A stretch of DNA of 64,000 nucleotides from Tubiluchus corallicola (GCA_030141605.1 JAQGDQ010000687.1:1-64000); one strand, 5' to 3'; numbered from the stretch's first letter, positions 1-13,539 are shown. Notes: generated by a model not told the origin, from the letters alone. Made by a program: numbers and translations.

Positions 1-2990
1 ATAAATATCATAAACTTAATAATAAATGAAAACAAATAGCTTTGACACAGGTTATAACATGTTAACAACTCTAAAAATGTTACCAGCCACTATCAAACTT
101 AAATGTATTTATAATTTACATACTTCAGACAATCACATTACGAATTTCAGAGATATATGCTTCGACATTAAAATGTTACTCGACATATATGTTCCTTGAC
201 ATTAAAATATTTTGAGTAAATTTACACCCATCAATTTTTATTTTATGACTATTGCATTTAAAATAAATTGCACAATAGAAATAACTGTATTCCCATTTGA
301 TCAAGTACTGCTTTAAGATAAAGTTGTAAAAAATTTCCTTACAAAATTAATGAAAAACCAAGGTGATGTACAGTTTGTGTTTGCTTTAACACAATAAAAT
401 TTGTTGCTGATGTTCAACTTGGTCGCAGGCTTAGGTATATTGCAGGCAAGAGTTGCAAAAAACGATTTTAATCATTTTTAATTGACATTTGTTAGTAAAC
501 GCAATAAAATTGGGTACATCTCATTTCATTTTTAACTAATAAAACAGTGAAAACTTAATAATTCAAACACGTATTAAGCAACTAGTCTTATAGGTTCGGC
601 CTACCCAGCTGAAAATAAGTGTAAATGAGAAAAGATTACAGATGGCTTAAGATTGGCATAGATTTAAAATGGGGATCTTTGATTCACAATGTGCACTAAA
701 TTACATAGTCCAAGAACGTGGAATATGTTTGCTTAACTTGGAAGAGTTCATTTACCTATTCAAGTTAAGCTGCTTAATTAATCAAATTATTCATCAGCTC
801 AGATAGGGCTCAAAATTTAAAGCCAGATTTAACCCACCCAAAAATATGGTTTGTCTGGCTAATTCAACACCTTCCACCCCACTGGACAGTTCAATGTTTA
901 CAATGACTAGTGGCTACAGTATGCTTTAACCATTGTTTTCTTACTCCAAAAAGTGATGCCATATTTGGCAGTACTAATAAATCATTTTTAAATATATCTG
1001 GGGATGTATAATAACTTAATTTGAGCATTATTTACATTCTTCACATCAAAATTCCTATGAATTGATCTGATCATACATCTGAGCAAAGTACAACATTAGG
1101 TAAATGCTCCAGCACATGCAGATAGGCAACCAAATGACACAGAAACTCACTGCTTGCCGACCTACAGAATGACTAAATGTACAACAGTGATTGAAGTTCC
1201 GACTACGGACTAAATATACTCTGTAACTCACTCCGCACATAACTGAGACAAACCGAATGCATGCTGATCTTCAGAGCAGTTATGGCAAAGTAAACATCTT
1301 TCCATGTGACTATGACTGAAAGAGATGTATCAGGTAATGGGACTAAAATTTCAACTGCATTTCTGCAACTACTTTTTTGCATTTCAGTACATTTTGAGGG
1401 CATCTGAGAGCACTTTCAACTTTGATTCCATTTTTTACATGCTTCCACTTTTGTTTTTGTCGAACTTGTAATTAAAAATATCGAACTTCATTCAGAACAA
1501 CTCAGGCCATTCTAATTATTAATGATAAGATAAGCAAATACTTCTAAGCATAGTACATAATACTGCTTTACAACACTGACAGAACAGTTTGGGCCATTCT
1601 GTTTAGCAGCAAGATGAGCAAAAACATGCATTCAAAGTGCAAAAAATAAGTAAAATACAGTGTCGTTCAAGAAAGCAGGCTGTTAATAGATGTTTTACTG
1701 GTATATTTTGTATAGTTGACAATTTGTCATTAACAAACTGTGGGCTAAATAAATATACATGTGTGAAAACACTCTCTTTTATTATTTTATGCTATCTAGC
1801 CTGCCAATTTCAGGTTTAATTTAACTGGTGGTTCGAATTATTTGTGAGCAGGAAACACACTTTCTTGGCAGTTATTGTAATAAAGAAAAGAGCATCTGCG
1901 ACCGGTAAAGGAATATGTAGGATATTCCACAATAAGTCCTAATTCATAAAACCAAAACCTATATTGTTATAAAATTTTATGCATTTAAAGTGGTTCAGGT
2001 TATTTTTACCTTAACTGCATAAGTATTAACAGTATTAATATTGCTTCTGTGAAAAAGCATATACACAGCCTTAGCAAGAAGCTTTAAAGGAAAAGTCAAC
2101 CATAAAGTGCATTGGCTTAGCTTTGGCACCTATTCTAGGGTTTCAAGTCTATCATCTGCCCAACGTTTGAGTGGTTGTTTGAAATTATCTATGAATAACT
2201 TTGGGACAATTTATTGCATTTTGATAAATCTCCCCTAAAACATACATAATACATTACTAGTATACTGAATTCTCATTCAAACACGAATTAAAAGGCTAAT
2301 TAAAATGCCAGTTTTCTGAAAATAAAAATCTGAAAGAGCAAAATAAATTAAATACTGTAATACTATTACAAAAATACAGACCTTGGGTGGAGGGTAAGGG
2401 GAGGGTCTTCAGTAGTATAAGGGAGATTTGCAGAGGTATACACCACTGAGTTTCAATGTTAAAAAAAGGCTCTGGCGATATGATATGATGTTTTTTTACA
2501 TTATGCTGCAGCTCATAAACGTAAATTTTAGTATTAACTATTATTTTACTGAGATAACTTTATCTAATTTTGTAGTACCCACTCAAAACTTGTATTTGCA
2601 GTTTCGTTAATAACAATTTCAACTGTGAATGAAATGTTTTATTAAGTTAAATAAATAAGTATTAGTATTTTAACTACAAGTTATGCAAAGTTCTTTGTTA
2701 ATGCAGCCGACACGGTCAGCGTCTAACAGCAGTACCGAATGTCATACATTTTCACCGGAAACTATGTCTGTAAACGAAGACATGTGCTCTCCACAATAGT
2801 CTGAATTTTCCTTAACTTGCATTCTACAAAAACGATTTTTCCGCTCTACAAAAAAACTACATGATTTAGCCATTTTATTGGCAGCCGCCATGTTTTTTTT
2901 ATGTTAGATGAACTTTGTGAATTATCAGTGCACAGCATAAGCGTAACAGTGACAGAGCATTCCTTGTAATCTATACCGTTTTTAGTCCAG
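1..2990. other. Stretch with no supported gene
   Basis: AT-rich sequence. The reading frames here are short, have no recognisable motif and are not framed by convincing splice sites. It could be intron or a long untranslated region of a gene to the left, but nothing in the sequence decides this. Confidence 0.5.
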
Positions 2991-2996
2991 GCAGAA

Positions 2997-3100
2997 CGTA
3001 ATTGTTGTAACAACGACGACAACAACAACAATAATAACAGCAGCAGCAACAACAATAACAACAACAGCAGCAGCAGCAATAACAGCAACAGCAACAATAA
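2997..3100. repeat. (AAC/AGC)n trinucleotide repeat
   Basis: Imperfect mix of AAC, AAT and AGC triplets over about 100 bases. On the minus strand it gives an artificial poly-leucine reading frame that should not be taken for a gene. Confidence 0.9.
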
Positions 3101-3529
3101 CATACAAAGTCAGCTTATAAGGCTATAGCGAAGGTTATAAATGGCGTTGCACAGTTTTCCCCACAAGAATTTCTTGAAATGGAACATGGGACTAACTCGT
3201 AGTTATTTGGCCTGGTGGAGATGACAAAAGTGGTAAACAGTCCTTCTGAGACCTCCACGAAGTGCTTCACAAATGTTTTTTGCGTCGTGTATGGTTAAGT
3301 TTTGCGAAAAAAACGTGTATTTTAGCAGCCTATACCCGCCTTCTCCACAAAGTTTCGTGGAAACCTATTAGGTTTTTTGCGTAAAACGCTTACTGTTATA
3401 ACAGACAAAAAACAACTAACCAACCAAACAAACAAACTGTGCCTGAAGCGTATCTCACATATAGAAGTAAAATTAACTATAGTAATTAACCCCACAGTTT
3501 TTCTAATCTTATTTTACTCATATTTGACT

Positions 3530-3655
3530 AAGTGTGCCATTTTTTCCGGCGCCATTTTTACCTGTGCTATGTTTACCTACTTTTCCATTCGTGCCGTTTT
3601 TCATGTATCATTTTTACCATGCCATTTTTTCCTGTGCCATTTTACCTACATTCCG
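3530..3655. repeat. Minisatellite, unit about 15 bp (GTGCCATTTTTACCT-like)
   Basis: Seven to eight diverged copies of a 12-16 bp unit with the core GCCATTTTT(A/T)CC follow one another. Copies differ by point changes and small length changes, so the array is old. Confidence 0.75.
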
Positions 3656-3659
3656 TTAA

Positions 3660-6600
3660 AGCCATGATATATAGAAATAAATAGTACCAACAGAGAAGCC
3701 ATATCGGTCAGTTATTCAAGAGTAGACTCTCTCAAAATAAACCTGAAACATAACATAGTCTAAATAATGTTTCCATTGAGTCTGCTTCAAACTAAAAACA
3801 AGCTTTGAAAACTAAACAGAACCTACTGAACTAAAGTGGCTGCAAATAGACAATTATGTTATGTTACGCCACAGCTTAAACAATAGTATTACACAAACTG
3901 AAGTCACGCTCTGAAATGCAATTGTGGACTGACAATGCCCAGGTGGAAAGGCAGCACATCCCGTCGGGGTCAAGAACTAACTTGGAAACCGGAAAACAAC
4001 TGCGTTTGTGAGAATAGTGCGTTGACCCTTTCGTAATTTTTGGTGTGCCATTATGAAGATGACTGCAACGAGATTTTTCATTAAAATGTCAGCTTAAAGT
4101 TTTTCAGCTGATAGCTTTTCAGGATCAAATTTTCTTAATATTATTATGAAAGTATAAAATGTTGCATAGCAAATTAAACTAATATCATTTAACCTATAGC
4201 TGTACTAAAAAGCCGTCCGTGACTACGACTAATTTATTTGTTAAACTAATCCACACGTATTTTCGGCGTATATTGGAAATTAAAAATTAACTTGGCCATT
4301 GAAATTTAATGTTCTTGGTTGCTGCAGTTAACAGCACTTTAACTCATGTTTGTAGTGATTGTTTGTTCAACCTTCTCAGTTGGCTTCAGTTTTTAAAATT
4401 GCAATGCCTTTTCTTTATGCTTAATGGTAAAGTTAACCGCCACTAAAAGGCCTGTTATAAGTGTATGTTTTTAAACATATTTGTTTAATGCTTGAGTAAT
4501 TAAAAACACCACATGCGGGGATGTTTTGTTATATTTTTGTTTGTATCAGTTGTTTCCTTTTTAGAGTGCAAATGTACATATTCTTGTTGCGATTGAGAGC
4601 TTGACAGATAAACTTGCAGACGGTCGCAGATCAATATCTCCCAAAGACATCTCATCCTACCCCACATGCGTAATGGACTATAAACAAATCAGAAAATTAC
4701 AGTAGCATTAACGAGGTATGGCATGTTATATACTTATAACTAACAGTCTTTATTCAAACCCATTTATCACTAAAATGTGATTTTGTGCCATTAACTAAAC
4801 AGTCAAAGTCTTTCTCAAATTTAGATCAAGTAAAAATTTTAATTTGCGACGATTTTTAAACACGCAACTAAATTTACAAAGAGTAAGATGTATTACTAAC
4901 ATTGCTGCAAGTGTTTTACATTTCACTATGTTTTTTTTTGCCACGTAAGCCTTGCTTTTGTTAAAGCTAAAAAACAAAGAAAACTTATTGTCGGTTCATG
5001 TAATCAATATTGATCCACATTATACGTTACAGCAGCTACATGTTTGCTGCAACTTTAAAAGCCTGCGTGGGGTTACATTATCCAGCCAATTTTTTTTACC
5101 GCACGAGTAAATAGGTATTAGCATAATTTTAGCACAACCAACATAGGTAGGTCATTGACCAGGAAATTTAGCCAGAGTTATTAACATTGATTTTATTATG
5201 GCAATTAGCTGGCAATATTTCACACGCAGGTCTGGAATGCCCTTTTTTAATTTGGATGTTAAAACCTTGCTGTTGACGGGGAGCACTTTCTTTGACGTAA
5301 TAACAGCTGTCCGACTTCAGCATTTTTTGACCAGTAACCAGAAGACTGGTCAAACTTGACAGCTAAAGTGCGATCTTTGTGCCTGTTAGACTTCACAAGT
5401 ACTAGAAAAACAGTTTTTTTTAAGCTGGATGATCTACTAAGAGGATAAAAATTAACAATCAGCCAATTGTTCGTACTAGCTAATAATGTTTTTTGTTTCA
5501 CAAGTACCATGGGTTGCATGAGAGCTATTCTGGCTGTTCAGCAACCAAACAAGTCGAATCACTCCAAACTGACCATTCGTGTCTGTGAAGCCCAGTTTTG
5601 TTTGTTCAGTCGTCGATACATCGGTCATGACTCGGCTATTGACGTCATTAATATCAAACTGCCAGGAAACAATGGTTGGCTGACCAATTTCGCCGATATA
5701 TGAAGTGCCACTCGTTTTCCAGGAAAAGTGAGGAAGTTGAATTTAATAAACCACACAAGAACGATGAGAGATTGCATAACAAGTGCCTTACTTTAGTTAC
5801 TTATCCAAATGTAGTCAGGAATTTGATCTTGCCAATCTTACATTTTACTCTTAACCTTCCAGGACAAAAGGATCATCAGTGCATATGTGGGCATCGCAAC
5901 GCTTGCCCATCGTTTCTTCTAAGAAACAGAGATTGTCCCGGATGAAATGGTGTATATGTCATGAAGATGCTACCGGACTCTCTTCACAAAACTAATAAAA
6001 TTATGGAGTATGAACACTGCTTTATTATGAATAAAAATCATAGTGGATTTACGCAGTCATGCACTGCGAAGCAGCGGAATGGAAAGCAGAAGAAGGAGAA
6101 AAAGAAAAGGATTGTCGTATTGTATAGACATTCTGGTTGATGCTCATAAACTGCCCCATTTTCTGCAAAGGCGCTTGCTTGTTCTCTATGCCTGGTCTTC
6201 TGTCATAAGCATTTACTCGCCTTTCCAGCTGCCTTCGCTTATTTTCTACTGACTTTAATGGCCTGCAAATGAATACCTGTCCCTTTGTTGGATTCTTACA
6301 AATGTGAACTTGATTCTATTCACATCTTTCCGTTTTTGTTCTCTCTAGTATTTGAATAAACAATTATGATAGAAACTAGCAGCGAAACAAGCGTAACAGT
6401 AAAGCAACACATAACGGAGTTGCCGCTATCAAATATAATTGAGCAATTTCAAATTTAGGCTGCTAATATCCTAGACTCCTCCCCTATACTTTCCAAAAAG
6501 GTGCAGCTAATATCGTAATATAACATAGCACTAATCAATCGCATCTTTTAGTGATTTTTGTTCCTTAAGAGGTTTTTAAGTCTGTCATCTGAGGGCCGAG

Positions 6601-6730
6601 ACCTACAGCACTGAATTTTAGCAGCCAGCCTTTTCATGTACTTTTCTAGTTTTTACGTCTTCCCACTTAAGGCAGATAGCAATGATATTTATCGTAGTGC
6701 AACAGGCTTCGTGTTTAAATGCCAAAAGAT
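3660..6730. other. Stretch with no supported gene
   Basis: Reading frames of 60-90 codons occur on both strands around 5.2-6.2 kb, but they overlap one another, lack recognisable motifs and have no consistent splice context. I see no repeat family that I can name. Confidence 0.45.
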
Positions 6731-6734
6731 AAAA

Positions 6735-6937
6735 AAAGACAAAGACAAAGACAAGATTTATTTACCGTCGCTCATTTAACACACAACGTTAGCATCAACG
6801 GTTATTTAGCGACTTACACTTAGGACGTTACACACAAACAACCAATAACATGTAGGGTATATGCCCCGCTAGTATCGAACTGAAGACTGCGTGGTTACAG
6901 TCCGAAACCTAAATTCTCGGCCACTCAAACCCAGACA
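6735..6937 (-). mobile_element. tRNA-derived SINE (Ser/Leu-type head)
   Basis: Read on the minus strand, the block starts with a tRNA-like head holding a box A-like GTGGCCGAG and, about 50 bases on, a box B-like AGTTCGATAC. The spacing suits a class II (Leu/Ser, long variable arm) tRNA. A unique body of about 110 bases follows, then AATAAATCTTGTC and a short TTTGTC tail, as expected of a SINE mobilised by a LINE. Target-site duplications are not clear. The tRNA fold is degenerate, so it is not a functional tRNA gene. Confidence 0.65.
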
Positions 6938-6939
6938 TT

Positions 6940-8500
6940 GCCAGTTTGTTGCTTAATTTTGTGCGCGGTAAGCGGTGTACAGAACATAGACTTAATCATT
7001 AAATTATTATTTTTGCCTTGAAATTTTAAGACATTGTACAACTTACACTCGGCGGCAAATATATACTACACCAAAATTTAATACATCTTGTACGGAATGG
7101 CTAAAAAATATAGCTTGCTATAAAATTACATGAAGATGAAACTTATAATTTTATGTTTTTCATGCGAATCATTTCACTGTGTTTTATTATGGGTTTTCAA
7201 TTATTATCTGACAACTAATTAAACTAAGCCACATTTTTTCTGTAATTTTTAACTGATTTCAAAAACTTGCGTAATCTTTCTCAGTAGCAAATCTCCCACG
7301 TTAAATTTCACGGTGCGGTTTCATATTACCAAAGAAATGGTTTTGAAAATGTTGTTGCCTGCTTTTAAGATGTGTAATTAAGCTTTGCTTTGGGAAAAAT
7401 CACACGAAAGACAACAAAACGTCTTATAGCTATATGTAACTTTACCTATTTCCATTCTGTAATACGCCAGTTTTATATTAATAATTAGTCCTATACTGAA
7501 AAATTATTTCCTGTCACTGTGCAGACCTATTTAGGCGAAATGACTAGTGCTATCACAGTATTATGTGACGTGTCGCGAGTGTTCAAAACTATAATGTATG
7601 TCTACATGTATTTACAATTTATCAATACATTTAATTCACAAATCACGACTCTATCGCTTATATAGAGTAGAGGAAGCCCAGTAAAACCAAGTTGGAAAAG
7701 TCACTTAAAAGCATATTGTGCGAAACGGGGATTATTTACAGGTATTATATGTTTGCATTACCAGAAAGGTTATTTTATTTTAATAAAGTTTCACGGAAAA
7801 AATATCAATTGCGTTTGCGAAATTTCTAACAGACACTACCAGGCACTGTAATTGTACACTTTATGAACTGGCTTATATATTTCCACATTTGTTTTTGAAT
7901 TTGGAATTAAGAGCACTTATCAAGCTTGAAGCCACGCTTTTTTAATATTTCTCTAATTAGGCGAAGAAATAGGTCCAAAAAGAAGGCCTAAACAGTAAAT
8001 AAATTCACTCCTGTTCCTAAAGTTACACGTTTTTTTTAATGTGTTCCCGTGATAACGCCTAAATGCGGTGATATTTCAACAATAATGAAAGGGTATTATG
8101 ATAATGCTGTAAACAGTAAGCTAGTTTAACCTGCGATTGCATTTAATTTACCCTTTCAGCCGTTATGATGTTGTGCATCTCAGCGAAAATTAATGAAATC
8201 ATCGTGATGTTTGAACATCAATTAAATTAATCAAATAGACTGAGCGCGCTGTAACAATAATTAAGCTTCTTCGCCTAATTGCGGCGTGAATGTGTATGTG
8301 TGTGTTTGAGACAAACAGATTGAATGCGTCCTGTGATGACGTTGACAAGCGTCAACCTTTTCTGTCATGCGTTGCGAAGGTGTGTGAATGCGTGCCGGGG
8401 GGAAATATCATGAAGCACGCCGTTACGTAGACTATAGCGCTAGTTTACAAGGCATACGTCAGGTGCATAATGGGGGCCAAGTTTAGCGCCTGCCAATAGT
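6940..8500. other. Stretch with no supported gene
   Basis: AT-rich up to about 8.2 kb, then noticeably richer in CpG (8.24-8.7 kb) without a reading frame of note. The CpG-richer end leads into the promoter-like block described at 8.53 kb. Confidence 0.4.
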
Positions 8501-8527
8501 TTAGCAGTGAGTGGGATATCTCCTCCG

Positions 8528-8740
8528 CCTATAAGCTGAAGTTGGAAAGCGATTTGTGCGTCAGTTTGGCGTCTACCTAGCACAGAGTTTTAATCAAATT
8601 AACGTAACAATGATTTTGAGCGTTCATCTAGAGCGATAATGAATTATCGGATTTCGGCAACACTTTGACTGGGGAAAAATTGGTTTGTTGCGAGAAACAG
8701 TTTAGCGCTGATGTAATTGATTATAGAGCAAGTTTCCAAG
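8528..8740 (+). promoter_or_regulatory. Possible core promoter and non-coding first exon
   Basis: A TATA-like CCTATAAGC (8,528-8,536) lies about 33 bases before an initiator-like TCAGTT (8,561-8,566), the spacing used by TATA/Inr core promoters. The GC- and CpG-richer sequence around it stands out from its AT-rich surroundings. About 175 bases further on, CCAAG|GTGAGC is a strong splice donor (exon end 8,740). Together this looks like a promoter with a non-coding first exon on the plus strand. No downstream exon can be assigned; the next plus-strand coding exon that needs an upstream exon is at 40,820, but linking the two is speculation. Confidence 0.3.
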
Positions 8741-10090
8741 GTGAGCAGTCTTGTATAGTTGTAATTACTAATTGTTGGTCATCCGAAAATTTATTCCTAA
8801 TTTACTGATATTATGAAATAATGTTTGCTTGTTTATCTGTCTCTTCCCAATTTCTAGGTAAGTGGACAAACGCACAAATAATATAGGCCTTTACTAGAGC
8901 TAATTAATGCTGAGGCCTAGATTTTCAACGAATTGTTTATTTTAAGTAATAGTTGGTATTCTATTATTGGCTAGAAAATCGACTTTTACGACCACTTGCA
9001 TTAAGAACGGAAAACCATAAATAAATGATGGGAAAATTTTAGATTTCGTAATAATTGTTCGGACATAATTATCATAATTTTCGCTGTTATTCGCAGTTTT
9101 AGTTTGAATTTTAAGCTCTAATGCTAACACAAAGGATGCCTGGTTACAGAAGTGTCTGGAATTTTGCCTATTGTTGAAAAAAGTGTCGAAAATCGTTGCT
9201 GCTTATAGAATTTCAGCTTTCAATTTTGGTTTTGCCACCTTGGATATCAAAGGCGAGTGAAATGGTTGAGTGATCATGGTGTGTGTTTATTGGGTCTACT
9301 TACTAAATGGCTAGGTAACTGCCAGTTTAGCTGCTTCTGGATGGTTGCTTCTGCTATCTATTTCCTGCACCGTTTATTTTTTAGAGAGCGGTACGGCGTC
9401 TCGTTTTAAAGATTGTAGCATTGATATTGAGTAAGGTTCTGGTCCTGCTACAACCGTCTACATGATAAGTAGGCTGTACTACTAAATTTTTATACCGGTT
9501 GGCAACATGCCGAGCTGTGCAAAAAAATCAGTTTTTACTAAAATTCGTTTGATTCGATCCTTCTGAAAATGACACTTTTGGTTTCTTAATCTATTTTACA
9601 ATTTTACTTTGCCACTTAAGCTTCATCCTGCTCGGAAATTCGTTTCATGGAATTTGAAACCTGGGGATTCTGTCAGCTTTGTGAATAATACGAAACAAAA
9701 TCACAGTACTGCTCAATCTCGCAATCAGCAGTAAATACTTATTTTACAAAAATTAATGTAGACACATCCCTCAAGACTCATTTTTTCAAACGCTTCATTT
9801 TTGTTTGCTTGAAATATGGTTCACGTTGTGTAGACCACATCCGTAACATTTAAACTGCATTCCCAATTAATATGCATTAATAATTTACCTGGCATCCGAA
9901 ATGCGTTTTGCGTTATCCTCCTGCGGAATAGCTTCGTGTAAAATAGGAATCAATAGAAAATAGCTGCAGAAAAAATAACGCACAACGCACGTCCGATAAA
10001 CGTTGGAAACAACGTAAACCGATTTTATCTATTCCGCATCCGCATAACGCATACGCATTCCGGATGCTACGTAAACGCCGCTCGCATTGA
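8741..10090. other. Stretch with no supported gene
   Basis: AT-rich, no convincing reading frame and no repeat I can name. Confidence 0.4.
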
Positions 10091-10094
10091 AATG

Positions 10095-10172
10095 TAATGC
10101 TAATTAGTTGAAATATCGGCATTTGATTCGCGTTTCTCCAGTAAGGTCTTGGGTTCGAACTCTGGCTAATTA
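10095..10172 (+). mobile_element. Possible SINE head remnant
   Basis: A box B-like GGGTTCGAACTCTGG (about 10,151) lies about 40 bases after a degenerate box A-like stretch (TGCTAATTAGTTG). The T stem pairs poorly, so a functional tRNA is unlikely; a worn tRNA-derived SINE head is the likelier reading. Confidence 0.35.
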
Positions 10173-10429
10173 ATAATTTTAGCGCAATCTTTCTTCAAAA
10201 AGGTACTCGTTATGTCAGCTTTGTTTTATATAAGCCGTTTGCTGCTTAATTAGGGTTTTTACAAGTAAGATCCATGTTCGCAGTTTAATCGGTAGGTATT
10301 GTCCTACGCAATGATCCCAACAAACTATTGTCATAATTATTAAGATTTTGGTGTAGCAAAATCTTACTGTTTTTTATTGACTTATTTATTATTCTTATTT
10401 ATTCTCCACAACTTTAACGCTTAATAACT

Positions 10430-10985
10430 CGCAAGCCTTGCAAGCTAGGGCCACCAAACTCACAGAGTTGGAGGCCCTGGGCGGGGGACGAACAACTTTG
10501 TGTTGACCACTGACCTATGGCAAAGGGGAATGGCAGTGGGCGTCGGTCATTTTTTCCTATAAATCGCAATTCCTCCTAGGGCTTTCGGTTTTTTACAATT
10601 TTTTTTCACGAGTATTTGGGTACCTTGGGCTAGATCTGCACCTAGGGTTTCAAAAACTGACCATCTTTAAACGCCTGAGGGAGGACCCAAATTGCAAAAA
10701 TTTGGTTCCTTCATTTGGTGACCTTTTACATGTTGAGGGCTAGGGACACAAAACTCGCTCCCTACACTCTCTGGGCAAAGGGAACTACGTGTACATGTGA
10801 CCCGAGTTGCCATGTGACGCCTTGTCAAAGATCACAGAGCGAGTGGGTCTTCATTTAATTTTCTTTAGGATCCATCTGCTCCTATAGCTTTTGAGCTAGG
10901 GTCACAAATATTTGGTATGCGGTTAGGCGGGACCAAGTTCTCGAGTACGGTAGAATATGGGTCACTTGTGTTAGTAAATGATATC
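10430..10985 (+). repeat. Dispersed tandem repeat with GAGCTAGGGTCAC core
   Basis: The motif GCTAGGG(C/T)CAC(C/A)AAA or a close variant recurs near 10,444, 10,738 and 10,900, each time followed by a GC-richer GGCGGG(A/G)C-like segment. The last unit (about 10,870-10,980) is clearly related to 23,430-23,545 on the same strand, sharing CTA(T/C)AGCTTTT(G/A)A, CTAGGGTCA, GGCTAGGCGG-like and ATATGGG blocks. The family is unnamed here. Confidence 0.65.
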
Positions 10986-11054
10986 AGTGCCAGGCATTTT
11001 TATGCACGATCCGTCTGACCAAGAGCGAATCAAAATCACATACACAAATATCGT

Positions 11055-11600
11055 GGTATGCTCGACATAAAACTGACCATCATTCCCCAACAAAATATCA
11101 GTCGAATAGCATACTGTAACAGTACACGGGAATGTGACTGTGCTATCATCAATAAATATTGCGAAAGAATAATTAATGCCTATTTAGATTCAGCAAAACG
11201 CTATGTACCCCAAACAAAAAATATAAATTCCAAATGCAGAGGTAGAAATGTCGCAAGCTGGAATAACGAAGCTGAACCGCTCGCCAACAAGTATTATCAT
11301 GGTGCAATATTAATAGGTCACATAATGGTATAATTGCAGAAATTCGTAGAAATACTCGACCGTGTGATCATTTGAAAATACGGCAGATTTTACGTAATCA
11401 AGATGCCATACGTAATCAAAATTAACAGCAGCCGTAGCATCACATAGTCACGGGAATCCAAGAAATTGAAGCAACACTGTAAAACTGTCCCTAACAATAT
11501 CGATGTCAAATCCGATCAAATCGAAATTGCGAATGACTTCGCCTACGAATTCGGAAAAACTGTATACAAGTATAGGAACACGCTAGACGGCCATCAATGA
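11055..11600 (+). mobile_element. Decayed LINE fragment (endonuclease to RT linker)
   Basis: The translated fragment has the look of the linker between endonuclease and reverse transcriptase of non-LTR elements: a dimerising-type start (ISRIAYCNSTRECDCAI), then VPQTK..., then ASWNNEAEPLANKYYHGA, matching the frequent pattern of basic residues, W-N and a helix seen at that place. The next frame continues with EIRRNTR and RNQDAIRNQ, then the other frame with KKLKQHCKTVPNNID. Frame changes mean it is dead. The 3' part to about 12,180 may also belong to it. Family assignment is uncertain. Confidence 0.5.
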
Positions 11601-12199
11601 AATGTGCCAACGATTTCGTTTCGACACGACAAACGATACTTTACATGTCTAAATAGTCGGAAGTAAAAGTTGTACCCGAAATGTAAAGCGAGGAAAATCT
11701 GATGGTTCACTGGGTCTTGTCAGTGGTAATGTTATAAATAGCATTGATATATTATCGCAGCACAACGATGTGTATTGCCAATATGAGCCACTTACGAACT
11801 TCTTTGTTAAACGAACACTGTCGTTAAAGTTATCAAAATGCGTTGATATGTCTCATAATTCTGTTTTAAACGCACTGTCGATTTCAAACAATCATACTAG
11901 TAATACTACGCTCAAGAAAAACCGAATACTTATGTATAGCAACTCGTGTCATAAAATATGTCGATTCTCGCCCCATGATTACGTTGCTCATGATCTATAT
12001 TGATCAACATTAAACGAAATAGAAATTCCCGGCTTCATCCTCAGTGAAATTAAAAATATGTTACTAACATTGCTGACTAATTGTTTATATATATTAACCC
12101 ATTGTATTGTATTGTCAATTGTAATATTATTGTATTATTTATATTTATTTATGAGTGCTTACATGTGACAATACCCGAATAAATATAGTACATATTTGG

Positions 12200-13500
12200 A
12201 GCGGGAAAATTTTCCGCTAGGAGGCAAAAACCGAAAAATGGGGGTCGGGAAAGAACAGAAATGCTTCGAATGTCTTGGATACTACTACGCAGTATATCAA
12301 ATGAACGGTCTCGATTAGACGAATCGAATTGCATAGGTTACAATGAGAATGGTTAACCTGCAACCCCTCTAGGAAACAAAATAGGGGTTGAGGAGACAAA
12401 TTTATCCCAATCTCAACCGAACTAGCTTGTATTACATTAAATGAAAAGCCTGGGGATCAGTTATGCCGAGACTGGTTGACCTCTGACCCCTGGGTTATGT
12501 GTTGAAATGTCACAAGTTGCCATTTCATTATGAAGTGCAGTTCCTATGCATTCACGCAATGCGAATTCAATAAAACAGAGTTAGAACATTCAAAGAAAAC
12601 GCTGGCGTCTTTTCAATGTCCAATTCTGTAACTATGACTGTATTGTTTGCAAAATCTTCGTGGTCAGAAACCTTGTCAGCTAGTCGTACTTGTCTTTGAT
12701 TATCTTGTGAAGCGCATCTACGTATAATTAATCGCAGCTGCTTTAGCGCACAGTCTAGTTATTAATATTAAGCGGCATAAATAATTAAAATGCAATAAAA
12801 TTACTATAATGTTCTAGTCAATCGGGGATGGTCATGTAAATGGTTTACTAATAAAAACCATCATGGCGTGATTGATTTACTTACAAATTACTTTAAAGCA
12901 TCTTCGAAAAAAACCGTTTGCGTTTTCCATTTAAATAATTATAACAGAATGAGATCAAACAAAAAAATATTAATGCGGATAAATAATCTGGCGGGCACTT
13001 TGCTTCGCAGACAGCTACTAATTCCACAGGTTTTGAGGGATTAAATTGATTTTGAGTACAAATCTTCATTTGGTTATAAGCTGCAGTAGGCCTTTTAGCT
13101 TACTAATGTCTTGAGCAGGATAAAGTTGCAAAAAATATTTTGTTCTTCTGATTACTAACTTATTTTAAGAGAAGGGCAAAAGAAACTTCCCTTTAGCTTA
13201 AGAGTACGATTAGCAGACTGATTGGTACTTCGAATCTCTCGAACTCGATCTTACGGAGTTAACATGCTCTGTTGCGTAAAGGAGGCCTGCCAGCGTCTCT
13301 ACTAATTAAGATAACTTAAATAATTTAACATTGCCCCTGTTGTGATTAAAAGTTTTTTTTACCGTGCAGTAACCGAGAGTGTCTTAACAACAAATAACTT
13401 TTTATTGCTGAAATTTGTTCTTAAATCGATTAGCGATTTTTTTTATTTTTTTAAGGAAATTATAAAACTGTTGTTAGAAATAATTTACTTGAATGTTTTA
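12200..13500. other. Stretch with no supported gene
   Basis: Short overlapping reading frames only; nothing recognisable. Confidence 0.4.
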
Positions 13501-13539
13501 TCTTACGTTCCGTTGTTTTACTCTTTTTAATGCACTGTA

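Noticed and set aside
2846-3103. Poly-leucine frame on the minus strand
   Set aside because: Product of translating an AAC/AGC trinucleotide repeat.
10095-10172. Functional tRNA gene
   Set aside because: Only the box B is good; the T stem does not pair and the box A is degenerate.
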